The notes below the pieces were generated by a model. That model worked only from the letters and a program-made list of their open reading frames with translations, was not told the origin of the DNA and searched no databases. A stretch of DNA of 64,000 nt from an uncultured Roseburia sp. (GTDB taxonomy: Bacteria; Bacillota; Clostridia; Lachnospirales; Lachnospiraceae): NCBI GenBank assembly GCA_947644305.1, contig CANRYS010000016.1, forward strand, positions 1 through 64,000, given 5' to 3'. Of the stretch, positions 33,351 through 42,852 are shown piece after piece; positions within the stretch are counted from its first letter, which is position 1, and each line of letters opens with the position of its first letter. The translations under genes and the position numbers were made by a program.

Positions 33351-36300
33351 TTATTGAAGGGCAAATAATCCTCTTTCTCCTATGGTAATCTCAGCAAACT
33401 GCTTCGATGTCTCAACCTGTTCTGCGTTATCAGGATCTAAAGGATTTTGTGTAGGTGCATACTTAGAACCCGATTCCTTAGATGATCTCGCCACCCACTC
33501 CAGACGAACCTTTGTATAACCTTCCTGCCATTTTGATCTTAAAAATGGCAATCGGAAATTCAGCGTCTGTTTTTCTGGGATAGCATATCCATTGATCTTT
33601 TCAAACAAATTCTGTTGCTTATCAAAATCGATCAGCTTCATCTCAAGTGGATTTCCCTCCAGATTCTCCGGTTTCAGCTTGATAGGCGCTTTGGAAGAGT
33701 CATTTTCATTGATCAGCGTAGCCGATTTGAGAATGGATGTCTCTTCATTGTCCGAATTGTTCAAACTGCAGAAAAGGTACATCGTCTTATCGCTTTTAAA
33801 CTCTGCCGATTGACTATAATCAATCAACACACAATCATTTGAAATCCTCTGATAATACTTTCTCGTTTCCTTATTATTGTGAAGGGAAAATCCCATGGAA
33901 GGAGTTAGGACATTTCCATTACTCAGGATCTGTTCTGTTAAGTCCATCAGAAAGTCGGCTATTCCACCGGCAAAAATGGAAAAGTTTCCATTGTTGGGCT
34001 GCCCTTCTTTATGGATTACCACGACGTTCTGATAATCATTGGAAGGATCTACTGTTCCTGTAATTCCGCCCATTGCCGTCCCCGTTGGATCTTTATAATA
34101 CCCCTGAAGATACGCAACCACTGTACTCTCTACAGAAGTCTTTAAAAAGCCATATTTTACAAAATTGTCTGAAATTATGCCTGTATGGTTCCAGTTATAA
34201 AGAGAATCCTCAGGAGGCTCTGTTGCCACCTCCGGCAGGAAGGTAAGTATATTCCAAAGATAATAACACTTCTGTTTTTGCTTTTCATCGGTGTGCCCTG
34301 CATCCTGACACAGCTTCCTCATATAAAATCCTGTATACTTTGCCGAATCCGGATCTCTGTCACTGTCCTCCGACAATGGCACCTGCCTTATGTTATCGTA
34401 TACATCATCCATAAAAGTCTGGACATACTCTACCTGATTGTTTGGTTTATCCTTATCTGCCGAAAGGTCAAACTGCGTAGAAATTAAATACAGCTTTGTA
34501 ATATTATTCAAGCTTCCCGAACGCTGCGAACACAGAACCTTATCATCCATATACATGTGAATATCCGTATCCCCTGTTCGTTTTACTCCCTCGTCGAGCA
34601 GCATTCCCATCTGCCTTGAATAAAGCATTGGCAGGGAGCAATCTCCACTAAGCCGCTTGATGATCTTCATACAGTCCACCCACTCCAGATCATTCTCATG
34701 AAAAGAAGCAAGCTCTCCATTATATGAATTCCATTGATTCTTATTTCTGACTGGATTGGAAAAATTATGATAGGAATCCATCAGTGCAGTCAAATCGTCC
34801 GTATTGGTGTCATAAGTAGCAATATAAAACATATCTGCCCGCTCCACGATATCCAATGTTTCCGGCGTATCCCCCTGATCCATTTGGTTGATCATCGAAG
34901 GGGTCAGTGTCATCACCTTAACATGAGTATCCTCGTACTGCTCATCCGCTGTTCTGATCACTTTACCATCGCTATCCTTCTGATCCTCAAAATAAAACAG
35001 GGACCGCTTTAAAATATCATTGAATTTAACACCAATCAATTCAAAACGGAAGATGTATCCTTCGTACTTGTACTTAAATGTATATACTGTGCTGACCTTT
35101 AATTTCTGGTCGGAATTTTGAATGGATGTCACTTCTTTTAACATCGCCGGAAATCCATCTCCCACCTTCAGATTATTAAACGCATCCTGTACCTCCCAGC
35201 CCTGCTTGCCCTCAGACCAGATCTCATTGTATGTCATGTCAGAGGGTATATCGCTGAGTTTTTCGTAATACTTCCATTTGTTCTGTGACAAATCCTCCCA
35301 CTGCTGCACTTTCTTATTCGGAGCCTCATAGGGACCAACGGAAAAATCCCCCTTTCCGTCACCTACATATACAAAATATCCAATCACCTCGGATTTGCTT
35401 TCATGCTTCCAGCTATCTGTGCGCTCAATCTCCTTGTCTAAAACTTCCTCACCCTTTGTTGTCGTTGCAAAGAGTTCCCGATGGGCCTTGGCAAACTGGG
35501 TCACTGTCATCTGTCCATTTGTCAGCTTTTCATAATCCGTTTTAACTTCGGCAGAATCATCCTCAAATTTTACTGTATACTCCTTGGTATCCTCTGGATC
35601 CTTTTCATAGGTCCATTTCCACTGGGCATCATTTTTAAAATATTTTAAAGGAATCTCTTTCCCATCTTTGTCCACAAAGTCCTCTGGATGAGCGGACTGA
35701 ATTTCCGCAATCGATCTTTTGGACATCCCATTGGAAAGCTCAGAAGCAAAACTCTTATCTTTTCTCATTTCCACCGTATAATAGGTACTCAAATAGAAAA
35801 GTGGAGCCTTAGAACGCTGATGACGTCCGTAACCACTCGTTTTAGCAGCTCCTACTACCGTGCCATTGGGATTATAGATTTCAAATCCGTGGTTATTATT
35901 ATTAAACCAGCCATTAAAATTCTTTATATTTGTATTATTGAACAAATCTCCATTGGCTTCATCACCAGGTTTCCATCCCTCTCCCACCAGTGCATCATGA
36001 AAGGCATATAGATTATTATCGATCGGATCCTTGCGACAGGCACCATGATCCAAAAATCCTATATTCTCTCCTTTTCTCAATGCCTCATAACTAAACTCCA
36101 GCGGATCAAAAGGCAGTCCTTCCTCCTGCGAAGATACCAGAAGGGAATACGCCTGCTGCGACATCTCTGGAACAATCTCCACAAGAATAAAGGGATTATC
36201 CTTTGTTCCCTTCTGTGTCGATCCATTGGTCTTGGGCACCTCAGGCAAAGCCTTATAGCCGCGAATCACAACCTCTGTCTCCTCTTCCGTCTCCACTACG

Positions 36301-37010
36301 ACTTTTAAATAGCGAAACCCTTTTAGATCCACAGCTTCTTTTTTTACACCGTCTACATAAAAACGCATTCCTCCATTTTTATCTGGATTTTCTGTCGTAA
36401 AGCTTACGCTAGAATCCGCATTCCAGCTCGCATCTGTTCTGCATTCTTCATTGTCTTTTGTCACAATAGATTCGTTGGCCGAAAATATCGTAAGAACCCT
36501 CTTCTCTGAATCCTCTTTTCTCGTCTTTGTAAATTCAGCAGAATACACTTTCAGCCTCTGGCCACTTTTTTTTGCCAAAATAGAAATAGAAGTATAAAGA
36601 TCCCCAATACTAAGTTTATTCTCCAGATCAAACAGAATGGTACGTTTGCCTGTGAGCTGTAAAGACCCAGTATCCTTCTCCCTCTCCTGAAATCCCAGAT
36701 ATTCTATCACTTTTGTTCCTGAATCTGTCTGCACAAGGGGAGCAGTCTTTTTCAAAGATTTATAAGAATTCTTTGCGGTAACTGTCAAATCGGGATTTGC
36801 CTCCGCCTCTGACTGCACTAGTTCTGGATCATCTATATATTTCTGTGCTATATAAGGTTCATTCGCGATATATTTACCAAAAATAACACCATTCGAGATC
36901 AAATAATAAGCGATAACGATCACACAGGTAAGCAACACAGTAAAACCGCCATACATCATTCCCCGCCTCAAAGAGCTCTTTTTGCTATGTACATTCTTTT
37001 TTCCCTTCAT
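33351..37010 (-). CDS. Large membrane-anchored exported protein of the pilus locus (DUF5057-like)
   Basis: A 1219-residue protein. Basic N-terminal residues (KGKKNVHSKKSSLRRGMMYG) precede one membrane segment (about 20-42), and everything after is extracellular by prediction. The domain with KDNPFILVEIVPEMSQQAYSLLVSSQEEGLPFD (about 270) resembles the DUF5057 family of Clostridia as I recall it; the rest is unassigned. Later parts include ADMFYIATYDTNTDDLTALM and many Asn/Asp-rich turns. It is the last gene of a run of prepilin genes, 15 bp after one of them, so it is probably a pilus-associated surface protein such as a tip or scaffold component. AAAGGAG lies before the ATG. No peptidoglycan sorting signal is seen. 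Confidence 0.6.
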   Translation of the reverse strand: MKGKKNVHSKKSSLRRGMMYGGFTVLLTCVIVIAYYLISNGVIFGKYIANEPYIAQKYIDDPELVQSEAEANPDLTVTAKNSYKSLKKTAPLVQTDSGTKVIEYLGFQEREKDTGSLQLTGKRTILFDLENKLSIGDLYTSISILAKKSGQRLKVYSAEFTKTRKEDSEKRVLTIFSANESIVTKDNEECRTDASWNADSSVSFTTENPDKNGGMRFYVDGVKKEAVDLKGFRYLKVVVETEEETEVVIRGYKALPEVPKTNGSTQKGTKDNPFILVEIVPEMSQQAYSLLVSSQEEGLPFDPLEFSYEALRKGENIGFLDHGACRKDPIDNNLYAFHDALVGEGWKPGDEANGDLFNNTNIKNFNGWFNNNNHGFEIYNPNGTVVGAAKTSGYGRHQRSKAPLFYLSTYYTVEMRKDKSFASELSNGMSKRSIAEIQSAHPEDFVDKDGKEIPLKYFKNDAQWKWTYEKDPEDTKEYTVKFEDDSAEVKTDYEKLTNGQMTVTQFAKAHRELFATTTKGEEVLDKEIERTDSWKHESKSEVIGYFVYVGDGKGDFSVGPYEAPNKKVQQWEDLSQNKWKYYEKLSDIPSDMTYNEIWSEGKQGWEVQDAFNNLKVGDGFPAMLKEVTSIQNSDQKLKVSTVYTFKYKYEGYIFRFELIGVKFNDILKRSLFYFEDQKDSDGKVIRTADEQYEDTHVKVMTLTPSMINQMDQGDTPETLDIVERADMFYIATYDTNTDDLTALMDSYHNFSNPVRNKNQWNSYNGELASFHENDLEWVDCMKIIKRLSGDCSLPMLYSRQMGMLLDEGVKRTGDTDIHMYMDDKVLCSQRSGSLNNITKLYLISTQFDLSADKDKPNNQVEYVQTFMDDVYDNIRQVPLSEDSDRDPDSAKYTGFYMRKLCQDAGHTDEKQKQKCYYLWNILTFLPEVATEPPEDSLYNWNHTGIISDNFVKYGFLKTSVESTVVAYLQGYYKDPTGTAMGGITGTVDPSNDYQNVVVIHKEGQPNNGNFSIFAGGIADFLMDLTEQILSNGNVLTPSMGFSLHNNKETRKYYQRISNDCVLIDYSQSAEFKSDKTMYLFCSLNNSDNEETSILKSATLINENDSSKAPIKLKPENLEGNPLEMKLIDFDKQQNLFEKINGYAIPEKQTLNFRLPFLRSKWQEGYTKVRLEWVARSSKESGSKYAPTQNPLDPDNAEQVETSKQFAEITIGERGLFALQ

Positions 37011-37025
37011 AATCCGCGCTCCTTT

Positions 37026-37739
37026 CTACTGATTTCTCATATAAATCCTTTTTCCACAACTATATTCCGGCACTACACTATCGTCAAAGACCAGATTTAC
37101 ATCCAAAACATATTTTTTCGAGGCCCCGTTCTCCAGAATCTTACAGTCAAATTCTTTCACCTCATCTGCCAAAAGATAATTTTTCAGTAAATCCTCCTGA
37201 CTATTGATCGCAGTGATCTGTGATACGTCTACAATACTTGGCATGGATACACCCGGCGGTGCTGGCGTCGGTGTTGCCCCCGGTATAAGTGTCGGTGCTG
37301 GTCCCGGCGTAGGCGCTGGTGTCGCTGCGGGAGAGCATTTTCCAAAATACACGCTATAGTCTCCGCCAATATCGGCAATTCCATCATTGTTCTTAAACCA
37401 GTACACATACGAATCCGATCCCATATCTTTGATATCAGCCAATGTTTTATCCCCATTTTCCAAACCTTTGATCATCTGGCTGCCTTCTTTTTCATCATAA
37501 AACAAGATAAGAATACGATTCCATTGATCCCAGTACGCCCGTTCAGCTTCCAAACTGTAGCTCTCGATATGATTCAATGCATCCTTTGCCTGATTTTGGA
37601 GTTCCACTCTCGCATTAGTATCCCGCATGCTTCTGGAAGAAAAGGCGATAAGTGCTGTAATTGCCCCAAACACAACGGTAGAAATGACAACCGCCAACAA
37701 TAATTCAACCAGGGAAAAACCTTTATTATTCAATTTCAT
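37026..37739 (-). CDS. Type IV prepilin-like protein (minor pilin, PulJ-type)
   Basis: A 237-residue protein with the class III prepilin leader MKLNNKG, cleavage before FSLVELLLAVVISTVVFGAITALIAFSS, and Glu at +5. The helix is followed by a globular part with a Pro/Ala/Thr-rich insert (PTPGPAPTLIPGATPTPAPPG) that looks like a flexible or glycosylatable linker. The end VFDDSVVPEYSCGKRIYMRNQ is beta-rich. It should be matured by the prepilin peptidase encoded at 44887-45645 and is predicted to be a minor pilin. It lies between another prepilin gene and the large exported protein. Confidence 0.8.
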   Translation of the reverse strand: MKLNNKGFSLVELLLAVVISTVVFGAITALIAFSSRSMRDTNARVELQNQAKDALNHIESYSLEAERAYWDQWNRILILFYDEKEGSQMIKGLENGDKTLADIKDMGSDSYVYWFKNNDGIADIGGDYSVYFGKCSPAATPAPTPGPAPTLIPGATPTPAPPGVSMPSIVDVSQITAINSQEDLLKNYLLADEVKEFDCKILENGASKKYVLDVNLVFDDSVVPEYSCGKRIYMRNQ

Positions 37740-37776
37740 CGTTCTTTTCCCTCCTCTTCTCTATCTGTCATCGTGA

Positions 37777-38283
37777 TCAATCAATAAAATGCTTGCCTGT
37801 ACTGGTTACCAGCGTGACTTCATGTGCTGTACTGCTATCGGAGGCCCGGACCACCTTAATGGTGCTTGTAGGTGTAGCCGTATTGGTAAAAGCTCCATCT
37901 TTTCTCCTCACGCCGACGGAAACACATTTGGTAGGAATCGTAGAAAGATCCTGATTATCAAAATAGACCCTTAGTTTCTCATTTCCAACAACTTCACCCT
38001 CTGAATAATTTGCTGCTGAAGGGGTAAAGGAACTTGAATCGTTAAACAATATATAATAATCGTTATCGTAAAAGTATAAGTGCATATAAACAGATGATGT
38101 TTTTGACATGTTTTGAGATTTTAGTTTTGTCAATCCCGTGTCGATTTTCGCAGAACATTTCGAGGCATTGGCAAGATCCAGAAAACCAAATCCAGATATG
38201 CCCCCTACGACCATGATCGCGACGATAGCAATGGCTATTATTGCCTCAATCAGTGTAAAACCTGAGTTCCCTATTTTTTTCAT
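37777..38283 (-). CDS. Type IV prepilin-like protein (GspH-type)
   Basis: A 168-residue prepilin. The leader MKKIGNSG is cut before FTLIEAIIAIAIVAIMVVGGISGFGF, again with Glu at +5. The globular part is short and beta-rich (TSSVYMHLYFYDNDYYILFN, NEKLRVYFDNQDL). AAGGTGA stands before the ATG. Its gene is 22 bp downstream of the large PilX-like gene and 37 bp upstream of the next prepilin gene, so all are co-transcribed. Size and position suit a minor pilin that helps start pilus assembly. Confidence 0.8.
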   Translation of the reverse strand: MKKIGNSGFTLIEAIIAIAIVAIMVVGGISGFGFLDLANASKCSAKIDTGLTKLKSQNMSKTSSVYMHLYFYDNDYYILFNDSSSFTPSAANYSEGEVVGNEKLRVYFDNQDLSTIPTKCVSVGVRRKDGAFTNTATPTSTIKVVRASDSSTAHEVTLVTSTGKHFID

Positions 38284-38305
38284 TCACATCACCTTCTTTT
38301 CTTCA

Positions 38306-40726
38306 TCAATCAGAGTTTCTCTCCCATTCCTCATAACTGATACATTCTGCCACATTCGCAGGACGTTTTTCCCTATCATCTAGACAACGGAAATATTTCC
38401 ACCAATCTTTGTCCTTGCGGTTCTTAATGATATCTAAAATATCTCCCACGACTGCCGGATTCGCCTTATAGCTTCCAGCAGCAGTGACAGAGATCTTGCC
38501 TCCGGCAATAATCAACCCTTCAAAATTGCTGCTAACCGTCACATTCTTAGCACAGAGAACGATTCCCTTCTCAATGCCAGGATCGATCATATAATCGTCA
38601 TTCTGGCAAATAATTTTCCAGTCGCCATATCCCGGAACGTTATCGATGCGATCCGGCAATGAAGCACCATCCTTCTCAAACTTATTGTCTTCTTCTGATG
38701 GGTTTCCATTAGTATCTATGATATTCAGTACTACATTTTTAACCAATTCATCCTTGTTCTTATCATCCAGCAGGCCACGGACATCTGCCACGCTTTCACT
38801 TCCAGAAGAAAGCAGTGCCATCTGCAGCCCAAGATAATTTCTCATCTTTGATTGCCCGTCGTCCAGAAGGCTCTTAACTGGTTTATTCGTCCCGTCAAAA
38901 TAATTCGGAGACTGTTGCTTCGCACCCGTATTACTATAATAATCATGTACGATATTACCAGCGATCAGATAAAGTGCCGGCGAAATCTTCATACTTCCAT
39001 CTAACGTAGCGATATAGGACTGTGCCCGGTCATCCAGATACTCCTTATTCGGTTTGGAATTATTCGATGCCGTTCCCTCTTCTTGGTTATAATAACAAGA
39101 AAAGTATTCATTTGCCGCCACCTCACTCTTAAAATTCAGATAGAGGTATACATACTGACCACTATTATTGTAGTTCGCTGTAATTTCCTCACCAGGCTTT
39201 AAGAAATCCGCCATCGTCTTTCCTTCGTTTCCAACCGCAAGACTTTTTAAAGCTGCAATATTTACCTTATTCCTTGCATCTGTATCATCACCCACCTCTG
39301 CTCCCACAAGAGGATTGTGTCCATCTAGGATAAACTCTTCAGGGACAAGATATGCGATCTGGTTACTTTTCACTGCCAGTGATTCACCCATCATAATATC
39401 ATCCACCGACTCCTGATAAGTTCCATCAGCCAGTTTTTCATTTCTTTGAACAAAAGTTCTTCCCGCTAAAATCAATTTTGTCAAGCCATTGGAGGTAAGT
39501 GTGGTATTTCTTCCATTGATTAGTATGGCACTGCTATAATCGGAGCGCAAAGAAGCATTCCCCTCCGTCGTATCTGAATTATCCCGGTTATAACTATAGC
39601 CATAATAATTTCCACCAAGATTTACCGTTGCATTATCATCCTCAATGCTCGTATCATCCAGAATATAAGCATTGTCATTTATATTTACATTGGAAGTCAT
39701 AGCTCCCCCCACCGCTGGCGATGGCTTCCGAACCACGATATTTTTTAACCACAGTTCCCCAAGGCTAAGGGGGCCACTTAATCCACTCATCTTTATATCG
39801 GCGCCGGAAAAAATATTGAGATTTCCACGACTGATAATCCGTTTGCTATGAAATACAACTTTTGTTCTTGGATGGATCTGAATACCAGAGTCATCATCAT
39901 CGTTTGGACTCTCTATTTTTTTAGCAGTTCCTGAATAAACATTTCCGGAAACCGCCGCATCCGAAGAATTATTGCCAGTATCAACACGCAATATATCATC
40001 ACTAATGGAAATATAATGTTTCAATTCCTCATAGGTCCGGTTTCCCTCGAAAGCATAGTCTGGCACGCCAATTCTAATATCTGTTTTCACACTGGAACGA
40101 TAATCCGTTTCATCTGTGTACTTGATAATAAGTCCACGAATCACCAAATACAATTCTTTCTCATCCTTATCATATTCAAAACGATAACGAAGATCATTGG
40201 TGCCATACGTTGATCCTAATGTCCCAGGATTGGTGGACATCTTTTTGATCAAATCCATACTTAACTGCTCCCAATCCGTAGTCACTTTCGAATCCGTCGC
40301 CGGCTGTGACTCAATATCCTTGATCTCCGCTGAAGTTTCCGTGGGAACCAAAGCATCATGATTCAATTTTCTAACAATTCCTGTCAGATATTTCTTCCCA
40401 TATATTGTTTTCATCTGACTGGTCATCTTCGGTGATGTATAGTGTTCCACAACTTCCAGGTAAGCCTTCTCATTGGCTTTACCAGCGATTTCCTCAATCC
40501 CGCTTCTTATCTCTGATAAATATCCCTCTGTCTGGTAAAAATTGTCTGTAGAATAATGATCTACAATAACAGTCGTCACATAGTTTGTAGCCACAGACAA
40601 AACTGTGGCTCCTACAATTGATACAAACATAACACCGATCACAACAAAGATAAATGCAGAACCGCTGTCATCCTTCCTGATCTTATCCAGTTTTTCTTTC
40701 AGTAGGCTTCTTAATTTCTGAAACAT
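38306..40726 (-). CDS. Large pilus-associated membrane-anchored protein (PilX-like N-terminus)
   Basis: An 806-residue protein. An N-terminal basic region MFQKLRSLLKEKLDKIRKDD is followed by GSAFIFVVIGVMFVSIVGATVLSVATNYVTTVIVD, a hydrophobic helix with the G-S-A-x-x pattern of PilX-type minor pilins but lacking the Glu at +5. The remaining 750 residues are exported, beta-rich and full of Asn/Asp turns (NVNINDNAYILDDTSIEDDNATVNLGGNYYG suggests a right-handed repeat). The ATG at 40726 is chosen over 40741 because GGGGGG lies seven bases upstream. It probably forms part of the pilus tip with neighbouring minor pilins. Confidence 0.6.
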   Translation of the reverse strand: MFQKLRSLLKEKLDKIRKDDSGSAFIFVVIGVMFVSIVGATVLSVATNYVTTVIVDHYSTDNFYQTEGYLSEIRSGIEEIAGKANEKAYLEVVEHYTSPKMTSQMKTIYGKKYLTGIVRKLNHDALVPTETSAEIKDIESQPATDSKVTTDWEQLSMDLIKKMSTNPGTLGSTYGTNDLRYRFEYDKDEKELYLVIRGLIIKYTDETDYRSSVKTDIRIGVPDYAFEGNRTYEELKHYISISDDILRVDTGNNSSDAAVSGNVYSGTAKKIESPNDDDDSGIQIHPRTKVVFHSKRIISRGNLNIFSGADIKMSGLSGPLSLGELWLKNIVVRKPSPAVGGAMTSNVNINDNAYILDDTSIEDDNATVNLGGNYYGYSYNRDNSDTTEGNASLRSDYSSAILINGRNTTLTSNGLTKLILAGRTFVQRNEKLADGTYQESVDDIMMGESLAVKSNQIAYLVPEEFILDGHNPLVGAEVGDDTDARNKVNIAALKSLAVGNEGKTMADFLKPGEEITANYNNSGQYVYLYLNFKSEVAANEYFSCYYNQEEGTASNNSKPNKEYLDDRAQSYIATLDGSMKISPALYLIAGNIVHDYYSNTGAKQQSPNYFDGTNKPVKSLLDDGQSKMRNYLGLQMALLSSGSESVADVRGLLDDKNKDELVKNVVLNIIDTNGNPSEEDNKFEKDGASLPDRIDNVPGYGDWKIICQNDDYMIDPGIEKGIVLCAKNVTVSSNFEGLIIAGGKISVTAAGSYKANPAVVGDILDIIKNRKDKDWWKYFRCLDDREKRPANVAECISYEEWERNSD

Positions 40727-40777
40727 CGAAAAACCCCCCATTCATCCTTTCCGTATCCGGCACCCCTCCATTGACTG

Positions 40778-42106
40778 TTACTCTGCATAGGTAGACTCTA
40801 TATGAGCCAACACATTTTCTTTGGTAAACTCCTGTACATTTGCTGCAAATATGTCTACATACATCTTCCCGATGCGTCGCTTTTTGACCTTGGAAACATA
40901 GGAATCATACTTATTCAATGAATTCTTTTGCAGCGTAAAATTAGCATTAATACTATTATCTGGATAATCCGGCCGGTTCAGATTGGAATAATACTTTGCA
41001 TGAACAGCTTTATTTATATCACTGCTATCCATCAACAGCGTATAAGTACCGATATCTGTCACCCCTGGCGCCGGAGAAACGGATGGATCTGGCGTCTCTC
41101 CCGGTGCGGGCACCGACAGATCTTGATAGGTAAAATAAATATTTATCTTTTTCATCTCATCCTCAGTAAATCCTGGATCACTGATCACTTTAAAATGTTC
41201 CTGCCTGGAACTGTCCCATGCCGGCTTATAGAAAATAAAGATGTTCTTCAATTTGGATTTGCTGATCTCCGTCTGCTCTAAAGTCACTTCTTTCTGGATC
41301 ACCTGCCCCGGCGTGGAAGCCGCCATAACATCAGTATAAATCTCACTCACTGCCGAATCCACTTCATCATCCTCAGAAGCCACTACATTCGTATCCCCAT
41401 ACACTTCACTGGGACTCGGAATATGATAATCGTTATATTGGGAATCAATATCCGAACCGTCTTTCGTCTTGGTTTCACTGCCATATGTATCAAAATCAAA
41501 ATGAACCTTGGCTTTATATTTGGTATTATTCACCACCACATTACGCGTAATATCCATGGGTAAAGGATCTGCATCCGGCTCCACAGCATACTCCGGCAAT
41601 GGGGATGGGTCTACAGACCATACTTCTGTGCTATCTGGAGTGGCGATCGGAGAAGCCCCCGGTGTTGGGGATGGCGTCGTTGCACCTGCAAGCTCATTTG
41701 CTCCCCCTTGGATATCCAGACAGATCACACGACTCAAACCCTGTTTGATCGTTCCCGGATTCACTGCCGATACATTCGTTGGAACCGTATAGGAATACTT
41801 GTAAAACACTCTGACCAAATAGGTGGAATTCGTGACAGGTGGTGTAGCCGTAGCTCCTGGCGCCGGCGTCGCCACCAGTGCTTCAATCTGTTCCACATTA
41901 GAACATGCTTTTAATTCTTCTGCGACATCTTCCGCCGCCATCGTGGCCGTCTGCCGTTCTCGCCCATCAATGGTCTTTACCGATGAATAGGTAAAATAGT
42001 TGATGACCGGCAGTGTTACCAGTGCCAATATAGTAAGTGCCAGTATAACCTCCACCAGCGAAAAACCACTATTATCTTTTAACCATTCCTTACAATGCAC
42101 ATTCAC
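40778..42106 (-). CDS. Type IV prepilin-like protein with large exported domain
   Basis: A 442-residue prepilin. A leader of about 14 residues (MNVHCKEWLKDNSG) precedes FSLVEVILALTILALVTLPVINYFTYSSV with Glu at +5. Several Ala/Pro/Thr-rich inserts (ATPAPGATATPPV, TTPSPTPGASPIATPDS, PGETPDPSVSPAPG) divide the globular part and resemble linkers in the downstream minor pilin. The start has AAAGGTGG upstream. Clustering with PilO and the PilM-PilN fusion places it in the assembly operon. The unusual length suggests a specialised or adhesive minor pilin; this is inference. Confidence 0.75.
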   Translation of the reverse strand: MNVHCKEWLKDNSGFSLVEVILALTILALVTLPVINYFTYSSVKTIDGRERQTATMAAEDVAEELKACSNVEQIEALVATPAPGATATPPVTNSTYLVRVFYKYSYTVPTNVSAVNPGTIKQGLSRVICLDIQGGANELAGATTPSPTPGASPIATPDSTEVWSVDPSPLPEYAVEPDADPLPMDITRNVVVNNTKYKAKVHFDFDTYGSETKTKDGSDIDSQYNDYHIPSPSEVYGDTNVVASEDDEVDSAVSEIYTDVMAASTPGQVIQKEVTLEQTEISKSKLKNIFIFYKPAWDSSRQEHFKVISDPGFTEDEMKKINIYFTYQDLSVPAPGETPDPSVSPAPGVTDIGTYTLLMDSSDINKAVHAKYYSNLNRPDYPDNSINANFTLQKNSLNKYDSYVSKVKKRRIGKMYVDIFAANVQEFTKENVLAHIESTYAE

Positions 42107-42130
42107 ACCACCTTTCTCTGCATCCGAAAA

Positions 42131-42850
42131 CTACTCTTTATCCTTGCTGAAATCACCAAATACGTTACCCACACCAAAAGTAAACTCGGATACGTCCAGT
42201 TCTTCATAGGGTACACCGTTTCCAAGCATGGAATAAAAATGGATGCCAATACTGCCCGCCAGCTTCCCGCTGCTTCTGTCAAATGCCAAATTTACATCTC
42301 CCACAGAAAGCTTTTCTTTGTTTTCAGTAATCCAATCCAATGCTTTATAAACCTGTTTCGTAGTTCCTGAAAAGTTAATGGTATAGGTAGCTGTCGAACC
42401 AATCATCTGATCCATATCCACTACTGTGATCTCCGACATGGTCTCCTCTTCATTTTCTTCTGGTGTCGCATTCCCATCGGTAATCTGTCCTTTATAATAG
42501 AAAGGCTGCTGTTCTCCTGGTGTAATACTTTCAATATCAATCCCTGTATTAATCATAAGACGATAGATCAAATATACTGACTTCTGCTGAGTAATCTTAA
42601 CCGGAAACGACTGAATAAAATCCTCGATATCATCTGTATACAAAGAGGTAAATACCTCAAGATCCGTCACTTTCGGCTGCAGACTTTCCAAATACGCAAC
42701 CCGTTCATTTGTATCCGCAGTTCTCTTATCAAAATCTGCTGCTTTATCCATATTGGTCTGGTAAACAAAGAAGTAAGTGAGAACGATCAACATAACTGCT
42801 ACCAGTATAAGAATAACTCGAATCTGTGCCAGTGTAAGTTTTCCCTTCAT
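42131..42850 (-). CDS. pilO: Type IV pilus assembly protein PilO-like
   Basis: A 239-residue bitopic membrane protein. It has a short cytoplasmic start (MKGKLTLAQ), one membrane helix (about 10-30, IRVILILVAVMLIVLTYFFVY), a coiled-coil stretch (about 35-60) and a ferredoxin-like periplasm-side domain (ITQQKSVYLIYRLMINTGIDIESI; TATYTINFSGTTKQVYKALDWI), the PilO/GspM arrangement. It begins three bases after the PilM-PilN stop and so is coupled to it. PilO and PilN form the membrane platform that links the motor to the pilus base. Confidence 0.75.
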   Translation of the reverse strand: MKGKLTLAQIRVILILVAVMLIVLTYFFVYQTNMDKAADFDKRTADTNERVAYLESLQPKVTDLEVFTSLYTDDIEDFIQSFPVKITQQKSVYLIYRLMINTGIDIESITPGEQQPFYYKGQITDGNATPEENEEETMSEITVVDMDQMIGSTATYTINFSGTTKQVYKALDWITENKEKLSVGDVNLAFDRSSGKLAGSIGIHFYSMLGNGVPYEELDVSEFTFGVGNVFGDFSKDKE

Positions 42851-42852
42851 AA

